A stretch of DNA of 64,000 nt from Costus lasius (Eukaryota; Streptophyta; Magnoliopsida; Zingiberales; Costaceae), in the NCBI GenBank assembly GCA_027563935.2, contig CM050454.1, forward strand, positions 47,954,596 through 48,018,595. Reading direction: 5' to 3'. The notes beneath the pieces were generated by a model. That model was not told the DNA's origin. It saw only the letters and a program-made list of their open reading frames with translations, and ran no database searches. Below are positions 23,755 through 35,689 of this stretch, in pieces (the first letter of the stretch is position 1; the number at the start of each line of letters is the position of its first letter). The position numbers were made by a program, and so were the translations under genes.

Positions 23755-25517
23755 GGTGTTCGTTGCTGCAGGAATCTACAACAATGCAAGAACAGCAAGG
23801 TCAGTATCAATGTTTAGAATCAATCCAGGACTTAAGAAAGATTCTTTTCTCACTATTTTATCTGGCTGAAAAATCCAGCAAAACAGCCGGAAAGAGTAAC
23901 ACTCTTTTAGTGAGATGGGATCCAGATTTCATACTTGGTCTCCGCGTCCCGCTCAGGCGAGATAAGTTGCACAGAGAGTACAAGCACTAATTTCTGGTAG
24001 GCAGTCCCTGCCAATCGCCAACCCGTGCGATTCCCCTTCATCTGGGCAATCCAGCAGACTGTGCCAACTGAGTTGGTACAACACAGTCTCTGATCCCACA
24101 GATGGCTGCCTCCATGTGCTACCATATGCGCCACATATGTAGCCTACATGGTCAAGCTGACTTGACCTACTCCCTGGACCACCACGTGCTATGCTGAGCA
24201 ACGAGAAGCGATAAATCCCTTCTCTGTAACACGCAGGTGAAATCACACACCGTCTGAAGATAGATGGACGTGCCCACTGAGTGGGTACAACACGGCTCCA
24301 ACGATAGTCAGAACAGTGAGGTTTCGCGTCAGAAGGCTATCGAGCTTGATATTTTAGCGTTGGATTATAACGGTCTTTTATCTTCTTAACTATCATGGAA
24401 ACCCTATGGTGATAGTAGAAGATAACTAAACATGCAATTCTAATTATAAGCAATAAGTAGAAAGCATGCTGATCTTATGTGGTAAACGCCCAATAACCCT
24501 AAGTAAGACCTTAAGTTATCTTAAGTCTTCACTTGCTTCTTGGGTCTTTTGCCTCTCATCTGGCCCAGACCAGGGCCTAAGCGCCCTATGCAGCTCAGGT
24601 GCGCCCACCAGGTCAAGTCACTGCTGCATGCGCCTTGCAATGTGTGCTTTGAGCCCTTGTCAGATTAAATTACAAGTTAATCTATCTAGACAAGATTGAC
24701 TCGCAGGTCAATTACATTTTATAAATTAATTAACATGTGATGCACAGATCACAATAATAATAATTTACAATTGATCCAGGCTCGCAGGCCCCAGCACAGC
24801 ACACATTAAATGGGCAACCCACATAAGATGAAATAGACAAACATCATGGCATCAAATCAACATGTGATCCATTTAACAAGAAAATAAAATTTTGAAAACC
24901 CATTGGCATCATTTTAATTTTCTTATGTGCCCTACAACCTTACAATGGTCCATTGATAGGGATCCACTCATCCATCTAGTCAGATCCACTGCCCTTGCAT
25001 GCACCAAGTCGTAACTGACTTGAGTTGACCTAATGGTCAACCATGCATGCGCAAAGGGCTGAACAACCCTCATGAGTTTCGGCAAGCGGGTGTGACCCCG
25101 GGCCTAACTCATGTGTGTTCAGTAGCCGTCTCAACCAGACCTCGCTACACGCCCTTGATGCAGTCGACCTATAGCCACCTCGTGCTTGCGCACAGGTGCT
25201 ATCTGGTCAACCCATCTAGGCTGTCAGATGGTCTGATCAGACTATTTGGATCTTAACCTAGAAGATGATTTCAAACCCATCAACCCATCTAAGGGTTTAA
25301 AGTAGGGGCACCTTAGATCTAATGAGGCGCGCATGATCCTTGTTTTGTCAAAAACAACATATAAGAAGCGCCAACAAACATGCGCCATCATTCATTAAAC
25401 ATACATTGAAGTTCTTAAACTAGTATGTAGTTTTTCGGCATGTTAGTAGATCTATTCTTTGCAAACGCAAACAAGGATCACATACAAGCAATCATATGAA
25501 TCAAGCAATAACCGTAT
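23755..25517 (-). other. leader of CopA-3
   Basis: Noncoding leader of about 1.76 kb, collinear with that of CopA-4. It includes the 97-codon leader frame at 23953-24246. The tRNA-like block is partly deleted here: the A-box-like part is present near 24605-24640 and the B-box-like part is absent. Confidence 0.6.
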
Positions 25518-25529
25518 GCTCTGATACCA
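25518..25529 (-). promoter_or_regulatory. primer binding site of CopA-3 (initiator-Met tRNA)
   Basis: TGGTATCAGAGC on the minus strand, two bases from the 5' LTR end at 25532. Confidence 0.94.
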
Positions 25530-25531
25530 AT

Positions 25532-27227
25532 TGAAGAGGGGTCCCCTTCTTGGGGGAGCGCAAGGGGGTGAAACCCTAAAGGGGCGCATATCAATTTTCA
25601 TAGCGGAAACTAGGGTTTCCAAAGCATCATTTGAAGAATCATATGATCAACTTGTCGAAAACTTGCAAGTATGAATGAAAAATCATACCATAGCCATTGT
25701 GTGAGTGGTGTCTTGGAATCAAGAGAACAAAAGAGGTCTCCTCCTTGTCGTCACACACAAGATGATCAACGGCTACTCTTTGAGATCCTTGTGCTAGCAA
25801 GTTTCTTCAAAGGTTGTCGTATGCAAGGGATGAGATGATTCTCTTTGGCCGAGAGCTCCTTGTCCGAAACCTCTCCTCGTCAATCACCTCCAAGCGAAAA
25901 TGCAAGGCGTTGAAGTGAAGTGAGCAACGTTACCACATGGAAGCGTTTTGTTTTCAACATTGAAAACCGCCTTCCAAAATAGGTAAGTCTCAATGGCTCA
26001 TGTGTTCACATAGTGAACGTTCGAAACTTCCTCTCATTGAACCTCTCATTGAACCAAGCGTTCACATAGTGAACCGGTTCAATTAGATTTGGTTCAAAAC
26101 CCAAATTGAGCCAAGCCACTTGGTCTAGACCATATCAAACCCTAAGGTTCCAGATCTAACCGTTCATCTCCTGATGCTCTTGATCTCACCGATCTAGCAT
26201 CAACTCTCTCGATCGAAGCTTACCGATCTCAAGCCCAAATCAATCAAACATGATCAGACCAGATCTCACTCACAATCAGAGATTAAATCCCTTTAAACTG
26301 AACCCAAAGAATTCAGTCCACACGATCTGACTTAAGTAAGCCATATCATCAAATTGTGCGACCCTAAGGGTTTCCTTTAAATGTCGGTAACGATAACTTT
26401 CATTATCACGATCAGTGAGGGGTATCTAGCAACACATCACTGTCTCCCGATATAAAGGAAAGAGTCTTCCAAGACTACACCCAAACCACAGCACAAGTGT
26501 GAATCCATTCACAAGGCATACATATTTCCTTTGCCACTGGATGTTCTTATTGGACAAGCATGTCAAGCCTGTAACTCCAATATGATGAGCATGATTAGAT
26601 CAGATGATCATAGTCACCTGGGTATGGCCATACACTTTCTCAATCATCTCATTTAGGGGGGGCCCCTTTAGAACATCTCACTCCTTCAACAAGGAGACGG
26701 CAATCCTATATCTATCACTAGTGTCCTAACCTGACTCATGATCATTATCCAAGATAGTCTATAACCATTATGTTTCAAATGATATTGAACTACCTCAAAA
26801 CAATGACAATCATCATTTAGAAACACAAGTGATCTCAAGTCAGAGGACATGTGCCACTTGTTGCAATCAAGGATTATTCACATTGTGACAAGCAATTGAA
26901 TATCCTAGTAGGGTCTGTCCAGTACAACCAATGTACCCATGAGTCTACATCTTATTCCATGCTCGAAGCATCCTATAAGATTAGAACACATATTAGTCTC
27001 AATCATATCAAGGCTGTCTCGTGTTCACCAAGATATCTCGACTAAGGACATTAGCATGTCAGCCTAGCTGAACAGCTTTGAGACATTATTCAGAAGTACA
27101 TTTATTGCTGCAGACAATGTAACAAACTGAATAACAACCGTTGCCTTTATAAACATAAGAGTTTATATACATGATACTCATAGAATCCCTAGGCCTCAAA
27201 CATTAGCCTTAAGGGCATACCCCAACA
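25532..27227 (-). repeat. 5' LTR of CopA-3 (1696 bp)
   Basis: Pairs with 9006-10704. Differences seen by eye include single substitutions near 25625, 25665, 26001, 26401, 26560 and 27171, plus a 3-base deletion near 25877. It is followed by the target duplication cctgg at 27228-27232. Confidence 0.95.
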
Positions 27228-27232
27228 CCTGG

Positions 27233-27385
27233 CTGCACCGAGGGTTGCACGACCATGATCTCCTTCACGGCCTAGCCGTGATCGTTGGTGCAGAAGTTCA
27301 TTTGGCCTAAAATTTTTTGTGTAGCCTCCTCGGACCCTGGGGGTCTTCCCAAGTGTCTTCCAGGGATGTTTGGTCACACCCATAT
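27233..27385. other. unclassified DNA, right flank of CopA-3
   Basis: Continues the 7981-9005 sequence across the CopA-3 insertion. It repeats the tcacggcctagcc motif. No gene or known repeat was recognised. Confidence 0.5.
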
Positions 27386-27528
27386 ATTAGTGTTTATGCC
27401 CTGCAGACCAATATATGAACATGGTCCCGCATTATTCAAATGTACTTTGATAAAATTGATATAATTGATAAAGACATGGTCGTTTTTATGCAGATTGCTT
27501 TACCTGCGTTGATGTATTGAATTGTTGT
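27386..27528 (+). repeat. CopD-type LTR 5' end fragment
   Basis: This stretch matches the first 130 or so bases of the CopD LTR read from 48451 downward (the gccct...gaccaat...atgaacatggtc and cctgcgttgatgtattga blocks). It stops at gatgtattga, where the Athila-type sequence begins. It is a truncated older LTR in plus orientation; its continuation was not found in the window. Confidence 0.65.
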
Positions 27529-28510
27529 TGTATCCCAACAAGTAGCTAGACAGAAACTTATTTCTAGCATTGCCGCCAAAAATTTGTTGTGTCCAAAAAC
27601 CTGTTGTGTCTGCAAGTTCACGGATACTCGAAGTAATAAAAAATATCGATCCCACAGAGACCTCGTTTGTCAAGTACCGAATAATAATTTCTTACTATCT
27701 ATGCAAGTGAATTATCGAAAGCTAACGAAAATACTAGAGAGAGAAACTGAGACTAGGGTTTCATCCACTTTGATTTCTATGACTAGATATGAATAGAAAT
27801 TCGTTAGTTTAATTTTATCATGATAAAGATACAATTTACTTCATAAAAGGATTATCTCACTTTCGTGCAGACAATCATGTAGGGACCAATCCTCGCTTTT
27901 ACGCAAGATCTATCCCAAGCAGAAAATAAGTAAATCATCCATCAAAGAACTCAAGGATCACTTTTGTGCATCCAAATTCTAAGTGGATCATCTCGAGTGC
28001 ATCCGAGTCTCAACACAAGTTCTACTTATGGTTCTCGAACATTCCGATCCTTACTTTCGCACAAGATCTTCACGTTTGATAAATTGAGTCAATCCTAGAT
28101 TTATATTATTAAACATGGCAATTATTCTTCTAAAATCAAGAAACACGAACTAACCTAATTTCTTACAGTTAGTTCCTATCATGCAATTCTAGGGTTCCGA
28201 GTTCTCAAGCAAGTCACCTTTCGGTCCTTATTGCGAAAACTCTAAAACATGATTAATAACATAAATCTATGGAGAATCAAAGAACAATTATCACAAAAGT
28301 AGAATTATCATGCTAAAATTATACGTGACGAAGTAGTGAAAAGTTTATCTAGTCATTAAGAAATAAAAGGGAATTACTCCCCCATGTCTCACAAAAGGTT
28401 TAAGCTAGCATGGAGAAAAGATTACAATAAACCATGGTTTCTAGCGATCAGAAATCAAAAAGAAATGGGAAGAACGAATAACCACATGGCTGTAATGAAA
28501 ATTACAACCA
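27529..28510 (-). repeat. Athila-type LTR, 3' part, in inverted orientation (left arm)
   Basis: The reverse complement of this segment aligns, with many mismatches, to 29660-30719. Shared landmarks are cttgttgggataca at the outer end, attacttcgagtatcc, gatagtaagaaat, ctagaattgcatg and gggggagtaattc. A primer-site-like TTTTTGGCGGCAATGC is also visible on the minus strand near 27575. I read it as a diverged LTR of the same family facing the other way and truncated toward 28510. It shows no coding capacity. Confidence 0.65.
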
Positions 28511-28651
28511 TAATATGCATATGAACAGTGCCGGCACTGGGTTTTTCGTTGGTTTCTACTCTGATCGAGACCCTTTCGTGTTCAAACTTCTAGGGTATGT
28601 TCTCTTGCTCCAGGTGAAGCTTCCCTTCAAATTTCATGATCGGAGATGCGT

Positions 28652-30719
28652 TGTTGATGACACCAAAATATATAGTATATTTTGTATCATTTCAAACATC
28701 TTTTCATGCTAAATTGAGATCTTTTACTTGTTTACATGATAAATTCATCGAATATTGCAAAGTCTACTTCTGTTTTGGTTTTTCTCAAATTTCAGGTAAA
28801 AAGGCACTATTTCAAAGAGTTTTCAAGCAAAATCAAATACATAGAAGAATTACCATCATCAAGAGGAAATCACCCAAGAAATTTCACGCAAAACAGAGCA
28901 AGTCAGCTTATTACGGCAGTGCCATAATCCATTTTACGGTACCGTAATTTCAGATAGTACCGTAAAATCCAAGCCCTGCCGTATTTTGAGGAGTTTGTAA
29001 AAAGAGAGTTCTTAAGATTTTACGGCACCGCCGTAAACTATATTACGGTATAGTATTTCAGAGCGCTTCAGAACAGAAACTTCGCCCAATTTTATGGCAC
29101 CACCGTAAAGGATTACACGGGTCATATTTTCCGATCACTTCCGAATAGAAAGTTTCCTCGATTTTACGGCAGCACCGTAAACCAGATTATGGTGCCGTAA
29201 TTCCCAGACGACATCAGAACAGAAGACTCGAGCGATTTTACGGTAGTGCCGTAAACTATTCCACTGCCGTAATTCCTGTTATGAACGCGACGCCTAGGTC
29301 AACTTCGACACCCAATTTTTCCGGAGAGGATTGCGGGCGATCCAGAACTCTAAATTGAATACCATAAGAAGCAAAAAGAGAGCTTTTGATGGGAGAATTA
29401 CGCACACGCTGGAAGCCCCAATTTTCATCCACTATCGAGGGAGAAATTGTGATTCACGCCGCCGCCTAGGGTTTCACCGCCGCGCTCGATCCAGATGATC
29501 TCTGGCTGTGATTTTTCAACTGAAGCTTCGTCTGAAGGATGAGACAACACACCAGAAGTTTTAGATTGAAAGGAGATCAATTGGAAGAGAAATTGAAGAA
29601 AAAAAGAATCACCGATAATGTTCATCGACGTTCTTTGCAAATTACAGCTGTGAAATACTTCACAGCCATGCTGTATATTCTAAACTTCTCTTTTCCTTTG
29701 ATTTTCGATCTTCTAAAACCATGGCTCATTGTAATTCCTTCACGATGATAGCTTAAACTACTTTTGGGACGTGGGGGAGTAATTCACTTAATTTCCAATG
29801 ACTAGATGACTACTTTTTGAATATTTCGTTGCGTTTATTCTTAGCATGATGATTTTGCTTATGTGATAATTGTGCTTAGACTCTCTATAAGTTCATGTTA
29901 CTAATTATGTTCTTAGAATTTTCGCTGTTGACTGAAAGGTAATTGCTTGAGAATTTGGAACCCTAGAATTGCATGTTAGGAACCCTTCCTTAGGTTAGAT
30001 CCAACTTGATCTATTCTAGTAGAATAATTGCCATGATTATAACATGAATCTATAGATCGATGTCTATTTGTCAAACGTGGAGATCTTGTGCGAAAGCAAA
30101 GATCAGAACGTTGGAGATCCATGAGTAAAACTAGTGTCGAGACTCGGATGCACGAAAGTGATCCTTGAGACTCCACTAGAGGCTATCAACCTAGAATTCG
30201 GATGCACGAAAGTGATCCTTGAGTTCATTGTTTGATGATTTACTTCTCTTCAGCGTTGGGATGAATCTTGCACGAAAGCGAAGATAAATCCCTGTGCGGT
30301 TGTTTGCACGAAAGTGAAACAATCCTTTTATTAAGTAAATTACACCTTCATGATGATAAAATTGAACTGACGAAATCCTTATTCATATATAGTCATAAAA
30401 GTTAAAGTGAACGAAACCCTAGTCCCAGCTTTTTTCACTGATAATTCTGTTTTAGTTTCCGATTGCTATTTTTCACTACTTCGAATTGCCTAGATAGTAA
30501 GAAATAAACTATTTGGTATTCGACAACATAGGTCTCTGTGGGTTCGATATCTTAATTATTACTTCGAGTATCCATGCACTTGCGGAGATAACAACAAGTG
30601 TGGTAACCGAACAAGTTATTAGAGCCGTATCAGGGGGGTGACAAGTCCCTGTGGGCCAATACTTAGGTTTTGGCTGCGACTTTAAGAATAAGTTTAGTTT
30701 ACGTACTTGTTGGGATACA
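28652..30719 (+). repeat. Athila-type 5' LTR (about 2.07 kb)
   Basis: The right boundary is set by the primer site nine bases downstream. The left boundary (tgttgatgacacc at 28652) is inferred from the TG start and from where the inverted similarity ends, so it is uncertain. The LTR holds a cluster of imperfect palindromes of the form TTACGG...CCGTAA (28909-29275), including the perfect ttacggtaccgtaa at 28934-28947. Its 3' LTR partner is missing, because the element was cut at 33744. Confidence 0.6.
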
Positions 30720-30728
30720 AGAAGTTTT

Positions 30729-30746
30729 TGGCGCCGTTGCCGGGGA
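30729..30746 (+). promoter_or_regulatory. primer binding site of the Athila-type element
   Basis: TGGCGCCGTTGCCGGGGA lies just after the LTR. It is the characteristic site of plant Athila/Tat gypsy elements, usually assigned to tRNA-Asp. It fixes the orientation as plus. Confidence 0.88.
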
Positions 30747-30802
30747 GCTTAGTTTTATCGATATTAAAGACGTTTAAATTATTGCTATACTAGGATTAAT
30801 TC

Positions 30803-31984
30803 ATGTTCTATCTATCTGTTCTTCTCTGTTTATTTGAGTTACTTAATCTGTCTGTTTTAGACTATACAGGGAATTTAAATCCAATGGCAGGACAGAGATT
30901 ACTTAGGGACTATGCTATCCCTAGGCCACAAGAAATACACTCTAGCATTATCAAACCCAGCATTGAAGCCGATAATTTCGAGATTAACCCTGCATTCTTG
31001 ACAATGATCCAGCAAAATCAATTTAGAGGAGATCCAATTGAAGATCCCTATCAACACTTACATCTTTTTCTTGAATATTGTGATACCATTAAGATTTATG
31101 GAGTTTCTGATGATGCATTAGAGCTAAGATTATTTCCTTTTTCTCTCAGAGACCGAGCACGATTTTGGCTTCGTTCTAGACCTACTGGTGCATTTACTAC
31201 ATGGGAACAACTATCAGATGCTTTTCTGATAAAATACTTTCCACCAAGTAAAACCATCCAATTGAGAAAACAAATCGAAAACTTTGCACAGAGAGATGGA
31301 GAACCATTTAACAAGGCGTGGGAGCGGTTCAAAGATTTACTTCGGAAGTGCCCGCATCATAGCCTTGAAAATGGGACTTTAATCCATACATTCTACTATG
31401 GTTTACTTATTGATACCCGCCTAATTGTTGATACTTTTGCAGGAGGATCAATTATGAGTAAGACCATGGAAGATGCATTTGTACTATTTCAAGAAATGTC
31501 CTTAAACCAAGACCAATGGAATTCTGAAGAAAGAATGTTACGTGATCATCATCATGGTAAGAATGAGAGTGAGGAATTGCAGACTCCAACTGAAGAGGTA
31601 AATTCTTTTAGTATAGAATCTTGGCTTGATAAGTTTATGGCTAATCAAACTTAATTTATGCAAAATCAAAATGAAAAAATAGAAAATCTTGAGGGAATGG
31701 TTAACCAACTTGCTTTTCAGGTAGAATCTTTAACTACTCACGAGAACTTCATAGAAAATCAAACGCCTAATGAACATTGAAATGTTGTTGTCACTAGAAG
31801 TGGAAAGAAACTAGGTGAAACCAGAGGAAGGTTTGAAAACAATGAAAAAGAGTCTTATTGTGATGAGGAATTAGAATTAGAAAAATCCTCTAAACATGAG
31901 CAAACCCCACCTAGTTTAACACCTCAAAAGGGTGATGAACCAAGAGGGGATGTGGCATGTAAAGAAGAAAATTCTAAGTCTGAA
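30803..31984 (+). pseudogene. gag: Athila-type gypsy gag, decayed
   Basis: The first 283 codons (30803-31654) are open and carry a clear retrotransposon gag domain: FLEYCDTIKIYGVSDDALE, LFPFSLRDRARFWLRS and AWERFKDLLRKCPHH, the conserved core of Athila capsids. ATG 30803 is the longest start; a second ATG at 30884 (MAGQRLLRDY) fits the usual Athila start better. After TAA at 31652 the same frame still reads gag-like sequence (VTRSGKKLGETRG at about 31793-31830), with one more TGA near 31778. The gag therefore originally ran on and is broken by two stop codons. The element then jumps to the RT core near 31985, so the protease is lost. Confidence 0.87.
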
Positions 31985-33744
31985 TGCTGCTATTTTTTCT
32001 GATTTTATTGAAGATTTTATGGATGTATTCATGGATGATTTTTCAGTATATGGTTCCTCCATTGAAATTGTTTGGCTAACTTGTCTCGGATTTTACAGAG
32101 GTGTGAAGAAACTAACCTTGTGCTTATTTGGGAAAAATGTCATTTCATGGTTAAGCAAGGGATAGTTTTGGGACACTTAATCTCAAAAAGAGGAATTGAA
32201 GTAGACAAAGCAAAAATTGAAGTAATAGAAAAATTGGAGCCACCCACTATTGTGAAGGAGGTCCGAAGCTTCCTCGGACATGCAGGATTCTACCGGCAAT
32301 TCATCAAGAATTTCTCTAAACTTGCTAGACCTCTTACACATTTACTTTGTAAAGATGTTAAATTTTCTTTTGATGAGAATTGTTTATCTGCTTTTCAGGA
32401 ATTGAAGAAAGCTTTGGTTTCAGCACCCATCATTCAGCCACCAGATGGGACTTACCATTTGAACTTATGTGTGACGCTAGTGATTATGCAGTAGGAGCAG
32501 TCTTGGGACAGAGAAAAGATAAGAAACCTTATGTTATTCACAATGCCAGCAGAACTTTGGATGAGACTCAGAAAAATTACACTACCACTAAAAAGGAATT
32601 ATTGGCTATGGTGTTTGCTTTTGATAAATTTAGATCATATTTGATTAATTCCAAGGTGGTAGTGTATACTGATCATGCAACTGTAAGAAACTTGATGCAG
32701 AAAAAAGACACTAAGCCACGTTTGCTCTGATGGATCCTGCTTCTACAGGAATTTGATTTGGAAATTAATGATAAAAAAGGATCAGAGAATTTTGTTGCCG
32801 ATCATCTTTCAAGCATTGTAGTGAACACTAAAGAAAATGATGTAATTAATGACTCCTTTCCTGAAGAACAACTAATGACAGTCGAACAAATTAGCGCCCC
32901 TTGGTATGCTGACATTGTGAATTACCTTGTAGCCAATATCTTCCCTCCTGATTTGAATTTTCAAAGAAGGAAAAGATTCTTGGTTGAGGTAAAACACTAT
33001 TTTTGGGATGAGCCTTATGTATTTAGAAGATGTGCAGATGGTATTTTCAGGAGATGTGTACCCGAAGAGGAAGTTGCAGACATACTGTTCCAATGCCATG
33101 GATCTTCTTATGGTGGGCATGCCAGTGCCGAGAAGACTGCCTTCAAAGTGTTGCAATCAGGATTTTATTGGCCCACAATATTTAAAGATGCTTGAAATCT
33201 TGTTTTATCCTGTGATAAGTGTCAGAGGACTGGCAACATTAACAGAAGACATGAGATGCCGCTGTCTAATATTCTTGAGGTTGAGGTATTTGATGTTTGG
33301 GGAATTGACTTCATGGGAACTTTTCCATCTTCTGGAGGTAACAAATATATTCTTGTAGCGGTAGATTATGTTTCAAAATGGGTTGAAGCTATTGCATCCC
33401 CAACTAATGATTCCAGAGTTGTCAAATTATTCAAAAAAATTATCTTTCCAAGGTTTGGGACCCCACGAGTTGTGATTAGTGATGGAGGCTCGTATTTCAT
33501 AGAACACAAGTTTTCTACCTTACCAAAAAAATATGGGGTGAATCATAAAGTGGCGACACCTTATCATCCTCAAACAAGTGGACAAGTTGAAATATCAAAT
33601 AGAGAAATAAAAGGGATTTTGGAGAAGACAGTTTCACACACAAGGAAAGATTGGGCATTCAAACTTGATGATGCATTGTGGGCATATAGGATAGCTTTCA
33701 AAACACCAATTGAGATGTCTCCTTATCAATTAGTTTATGGAAAG
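31985..33744 (+). pseudogene. pol: Athila-type gypsy pol, decayed: RT fragment, RNase H, integrase
   Basis: Sequence starts inside reverse transcriptase just before the active site (VFMDDFSVYG, near 32025), so the protease and the RT fingers have been deleted. Frameshifts lie near 32070 and 32440. The connection domain (FLGHAGFYRQFIKNFSKLA) and RNase H ([24 protein letters not shown]) follow. From about 32440 to 33744 one frame is kept except for TGA at 32728-32730 and 33193-33195, both consistent with CGA-to-TGA changes. The integrase zinc finger (CHGSSYGGH...CDKCQR) and the core with D (GIDFMG), D (VISDGGSYF) and E ([10 protein letters not shown]) are present. The element stops at VYGK, where copia sequence begins. 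Confidence 0.88.
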
Positions 33745-33984
33745 ATAAGGAAGTTCTTATGTGATCTTCAAGTGGTACCTAGTGCAATGGATCCCATTGA
33801 ACTCTACTGTGACAACAATGGAGCAATTGCACAAGCCAAGGAACCACGGTCTCATCAAAGATCCAAACACATACTCAGAAGATTTCACCTGATCAGAGAG
33901 ATCATTGACAGAGGTGATGTCAAGATTAGCCGAGTAGACACAGAGAACAATCTGGCAGACCCATTGACCAAGGCTTTGGCGTAG
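33256..33984 (+). CDS. chimeric open frame: gypsy integrase core fused to copia RNase H end
   Basis: A 242-codon open frame starts within the Athila-type integrase and crosses, in frame, into the last part of a CopC-type RNase H. Residues 1 to about 163 hold the integrase core with its D, D and E residues and end at VYGK. From about residue 164 (IRKF) the sequence is copia: [42 protein letters not shown]. The copia part matches 43990-44220 of CopC-2. The frame ends at a TAG where CopC-2 has a Gln codon. At the joint both parents share about six bases (gataag), which fits illegitimate recombination. The ATG is internal to the old integrase, so a real product is doubtful. It is most likely a fortuitous fusion in a pseudogene. 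Confidence 0.75.
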   Translation: MPLSNILEVEVFDVWGIDFMGTFPSSGGNKYILVAVDYVSKWVEAIASPTNDSRVVKLFKKIIFPRFGTPRVVISDGGSYFIEHKFSTLPKKYGVNHKVATPYHPQTSGQVEISNREIKGILEKTVSHTRKDWAFKLDDALWAYRIAFKTPIEMSPYQLVYGKIRKFLCDLQVVPSAMDPIELYCDNNGAIAQAKEPRSHQRSKHILRRFHLIREIIDRGDVKISRVDTENNLADPLTKALA

Positions 33985-35684
33985 CAGAAGCATGATGGTC
34001 ACGCTAGAGATATGGGGTTGAGATTCCTTAACTTCTAGGTCTTAGTGCAAGTGGGAGATTGTTGGTGTATATGCCCTAGGACCTAGTTTTGGTCAACTTA
34101 TGTACTACTTGACACTGATATTTATATATCATTCTGGCATTGTTGTTATCATTGTTTGACTACACCTGCGATTGTGTACTTACATGATAATGTCCCTGGA
34201 GACAGATTGGATCTGTGCTCGAATTATAATTCCCAGTCGATGTACCTTAGTGGATATGGGACAGCTATGGTACTTGTGAGACTGGTATGTGGGCTGGTTA
34301 GGCACGTGGTGCTAATGCAGACACATGGGTATATCATTGGGGATATACTGGATAGGCCCGCTATGAGGCTATGACTTGGTGTCATGAGTTATCCTCATAA
34401 GTGACAGGAGATGCATTGATCCCTTGACTTGATCATTCTATATGATTAGGGACTTGCTTTGATACAACCTAACACCTTGCCGTAGCTGGGAGGTCATAAC
34501 GGTTGTTATTGAGCATGTCATGACCCATATGAGAAGATCAATGGACAGACATAGGATTTTCCCCTTCCCTAAGGAAGTATGATATCCATGGAGCTCCTTT
34601 ATGGTTCTATGACTGAGAGTGTATGGCCATACCCAGGGGAGAACCTGTTTTAGTCAAAGCCATGTGATTGGATGAAAACAATCGGATATCAGTTCGGCAA
34701 AGAGACTGTAATGCATCTGTACCTAGTTGCGATGATGGGGATGTCGATGTCGATATCCATTCCAATGACCTGGGTAGTAGCGATGCACTGCTAGGTGCCA
34801 CTCACTGCTTGTGATGACCTCTGGTCAGCACTGCCAGCGTCAGAAGAACCTACAGGGTCGCACACCTTGATACTTGAGTTCTCGTATTGATCGGGAAGCC
34901 TTATGATCGAGTTATTGGATAACTCGGATCTAATTGGGAGATTTCATCAGCGCCAATGGGCCTGATGAGATGGAAGAATGTTATTGGAGCCAAACTTCAT
35001 TTTTGGCAGGTTGACCCGTATTTGACCATGGTTGGTCACATTTGGATTAGGGTTGCATTGGATTGGATCCAAGTGCTTAATCAACCTATGCAATGATGTT
35101 TGGGCTAGCTCATTATCCAATGAGGCCCAATAACAAGTTCTCATGAAGAGATGAGAGGCTAAAAGGGTATAATGGGGAGAAACATGAACCATTAGGCGCC
35201 TGGGGGCATAATGGGGTCATGTTGGCGCCTTTGCTTCATTATGGAAGTAAAGGGTGCCTCCCCCTCTCTTCCTAGGATGGAATTCATGCCTCTATGGCAT
35301 TGCTTGAGACGCAAGGCAAGGCCTTGGCGCACAAGGAAAGGCGTGGGAACAAAAGGTAAGGTTGAATGAGAATTATGGAAATGTCTTGGAGACTTTCCTT
35401 ATCTCAAACCTCCTCATCCTAGCCCTACACTTGTCATGATCCTAGCCATTACCCTAACCGCCTCTTGCCCTATAAATATGACCCTAGTCGCCCCCTCTTG
35501 TGGGTAATCAATCCTTGAAGGTGTGAACACAAGAGGAGGGGCGAAAGGCTTGGGACAAGGGCGCATCTTCTTCCATAACCGCGAGTTTCTTCCCTTCTTC
35601 CTCCTTGGCGCAAGAGAAGGAAAGGCTTGGCGGCATTCTCCCTTCTCCTCTCTTCTTCTTCAATTGGCACTTCTACCTTGGAGG

Positions 35685-35689
35685 TGGCG
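35685..35689. repeat. target-site duplication of the solo Tek LTR (tggcg), left copy
   Basis: tggcg at 35685-35689 and again at 38579-38583 flank the solo LTR exactly. Confidence 0.95.

Larger units (their letters stand above)
9006..27227 (-). mobile_element. CopA-3: complete but disabled copia element, split by CopA-4
   Basis: The two LTRs (9006-10704 and 25532-27227) are flanked by the duplication CCTGG. Removing CopA-4 and its duplicated target leaves an element of about 9.08 kb, the same size as CopA-4. In element order: 5' LTR, primer site 25529-25518, leader, gag, protease, integrase, reverse transcriptase, RNase H, polypurine tract and 3' LTR. By eye the LTRs differ at about seven or eight positions plus a 3-base indel, more than the CopA-4 pair, which fits CopA-3 being the older host element. 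Coding capacity is lost through a frameshift in the zinc knuckle, the CopA-4 insertion and a nonsense codon in RNase H. Confidence 0.95.
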
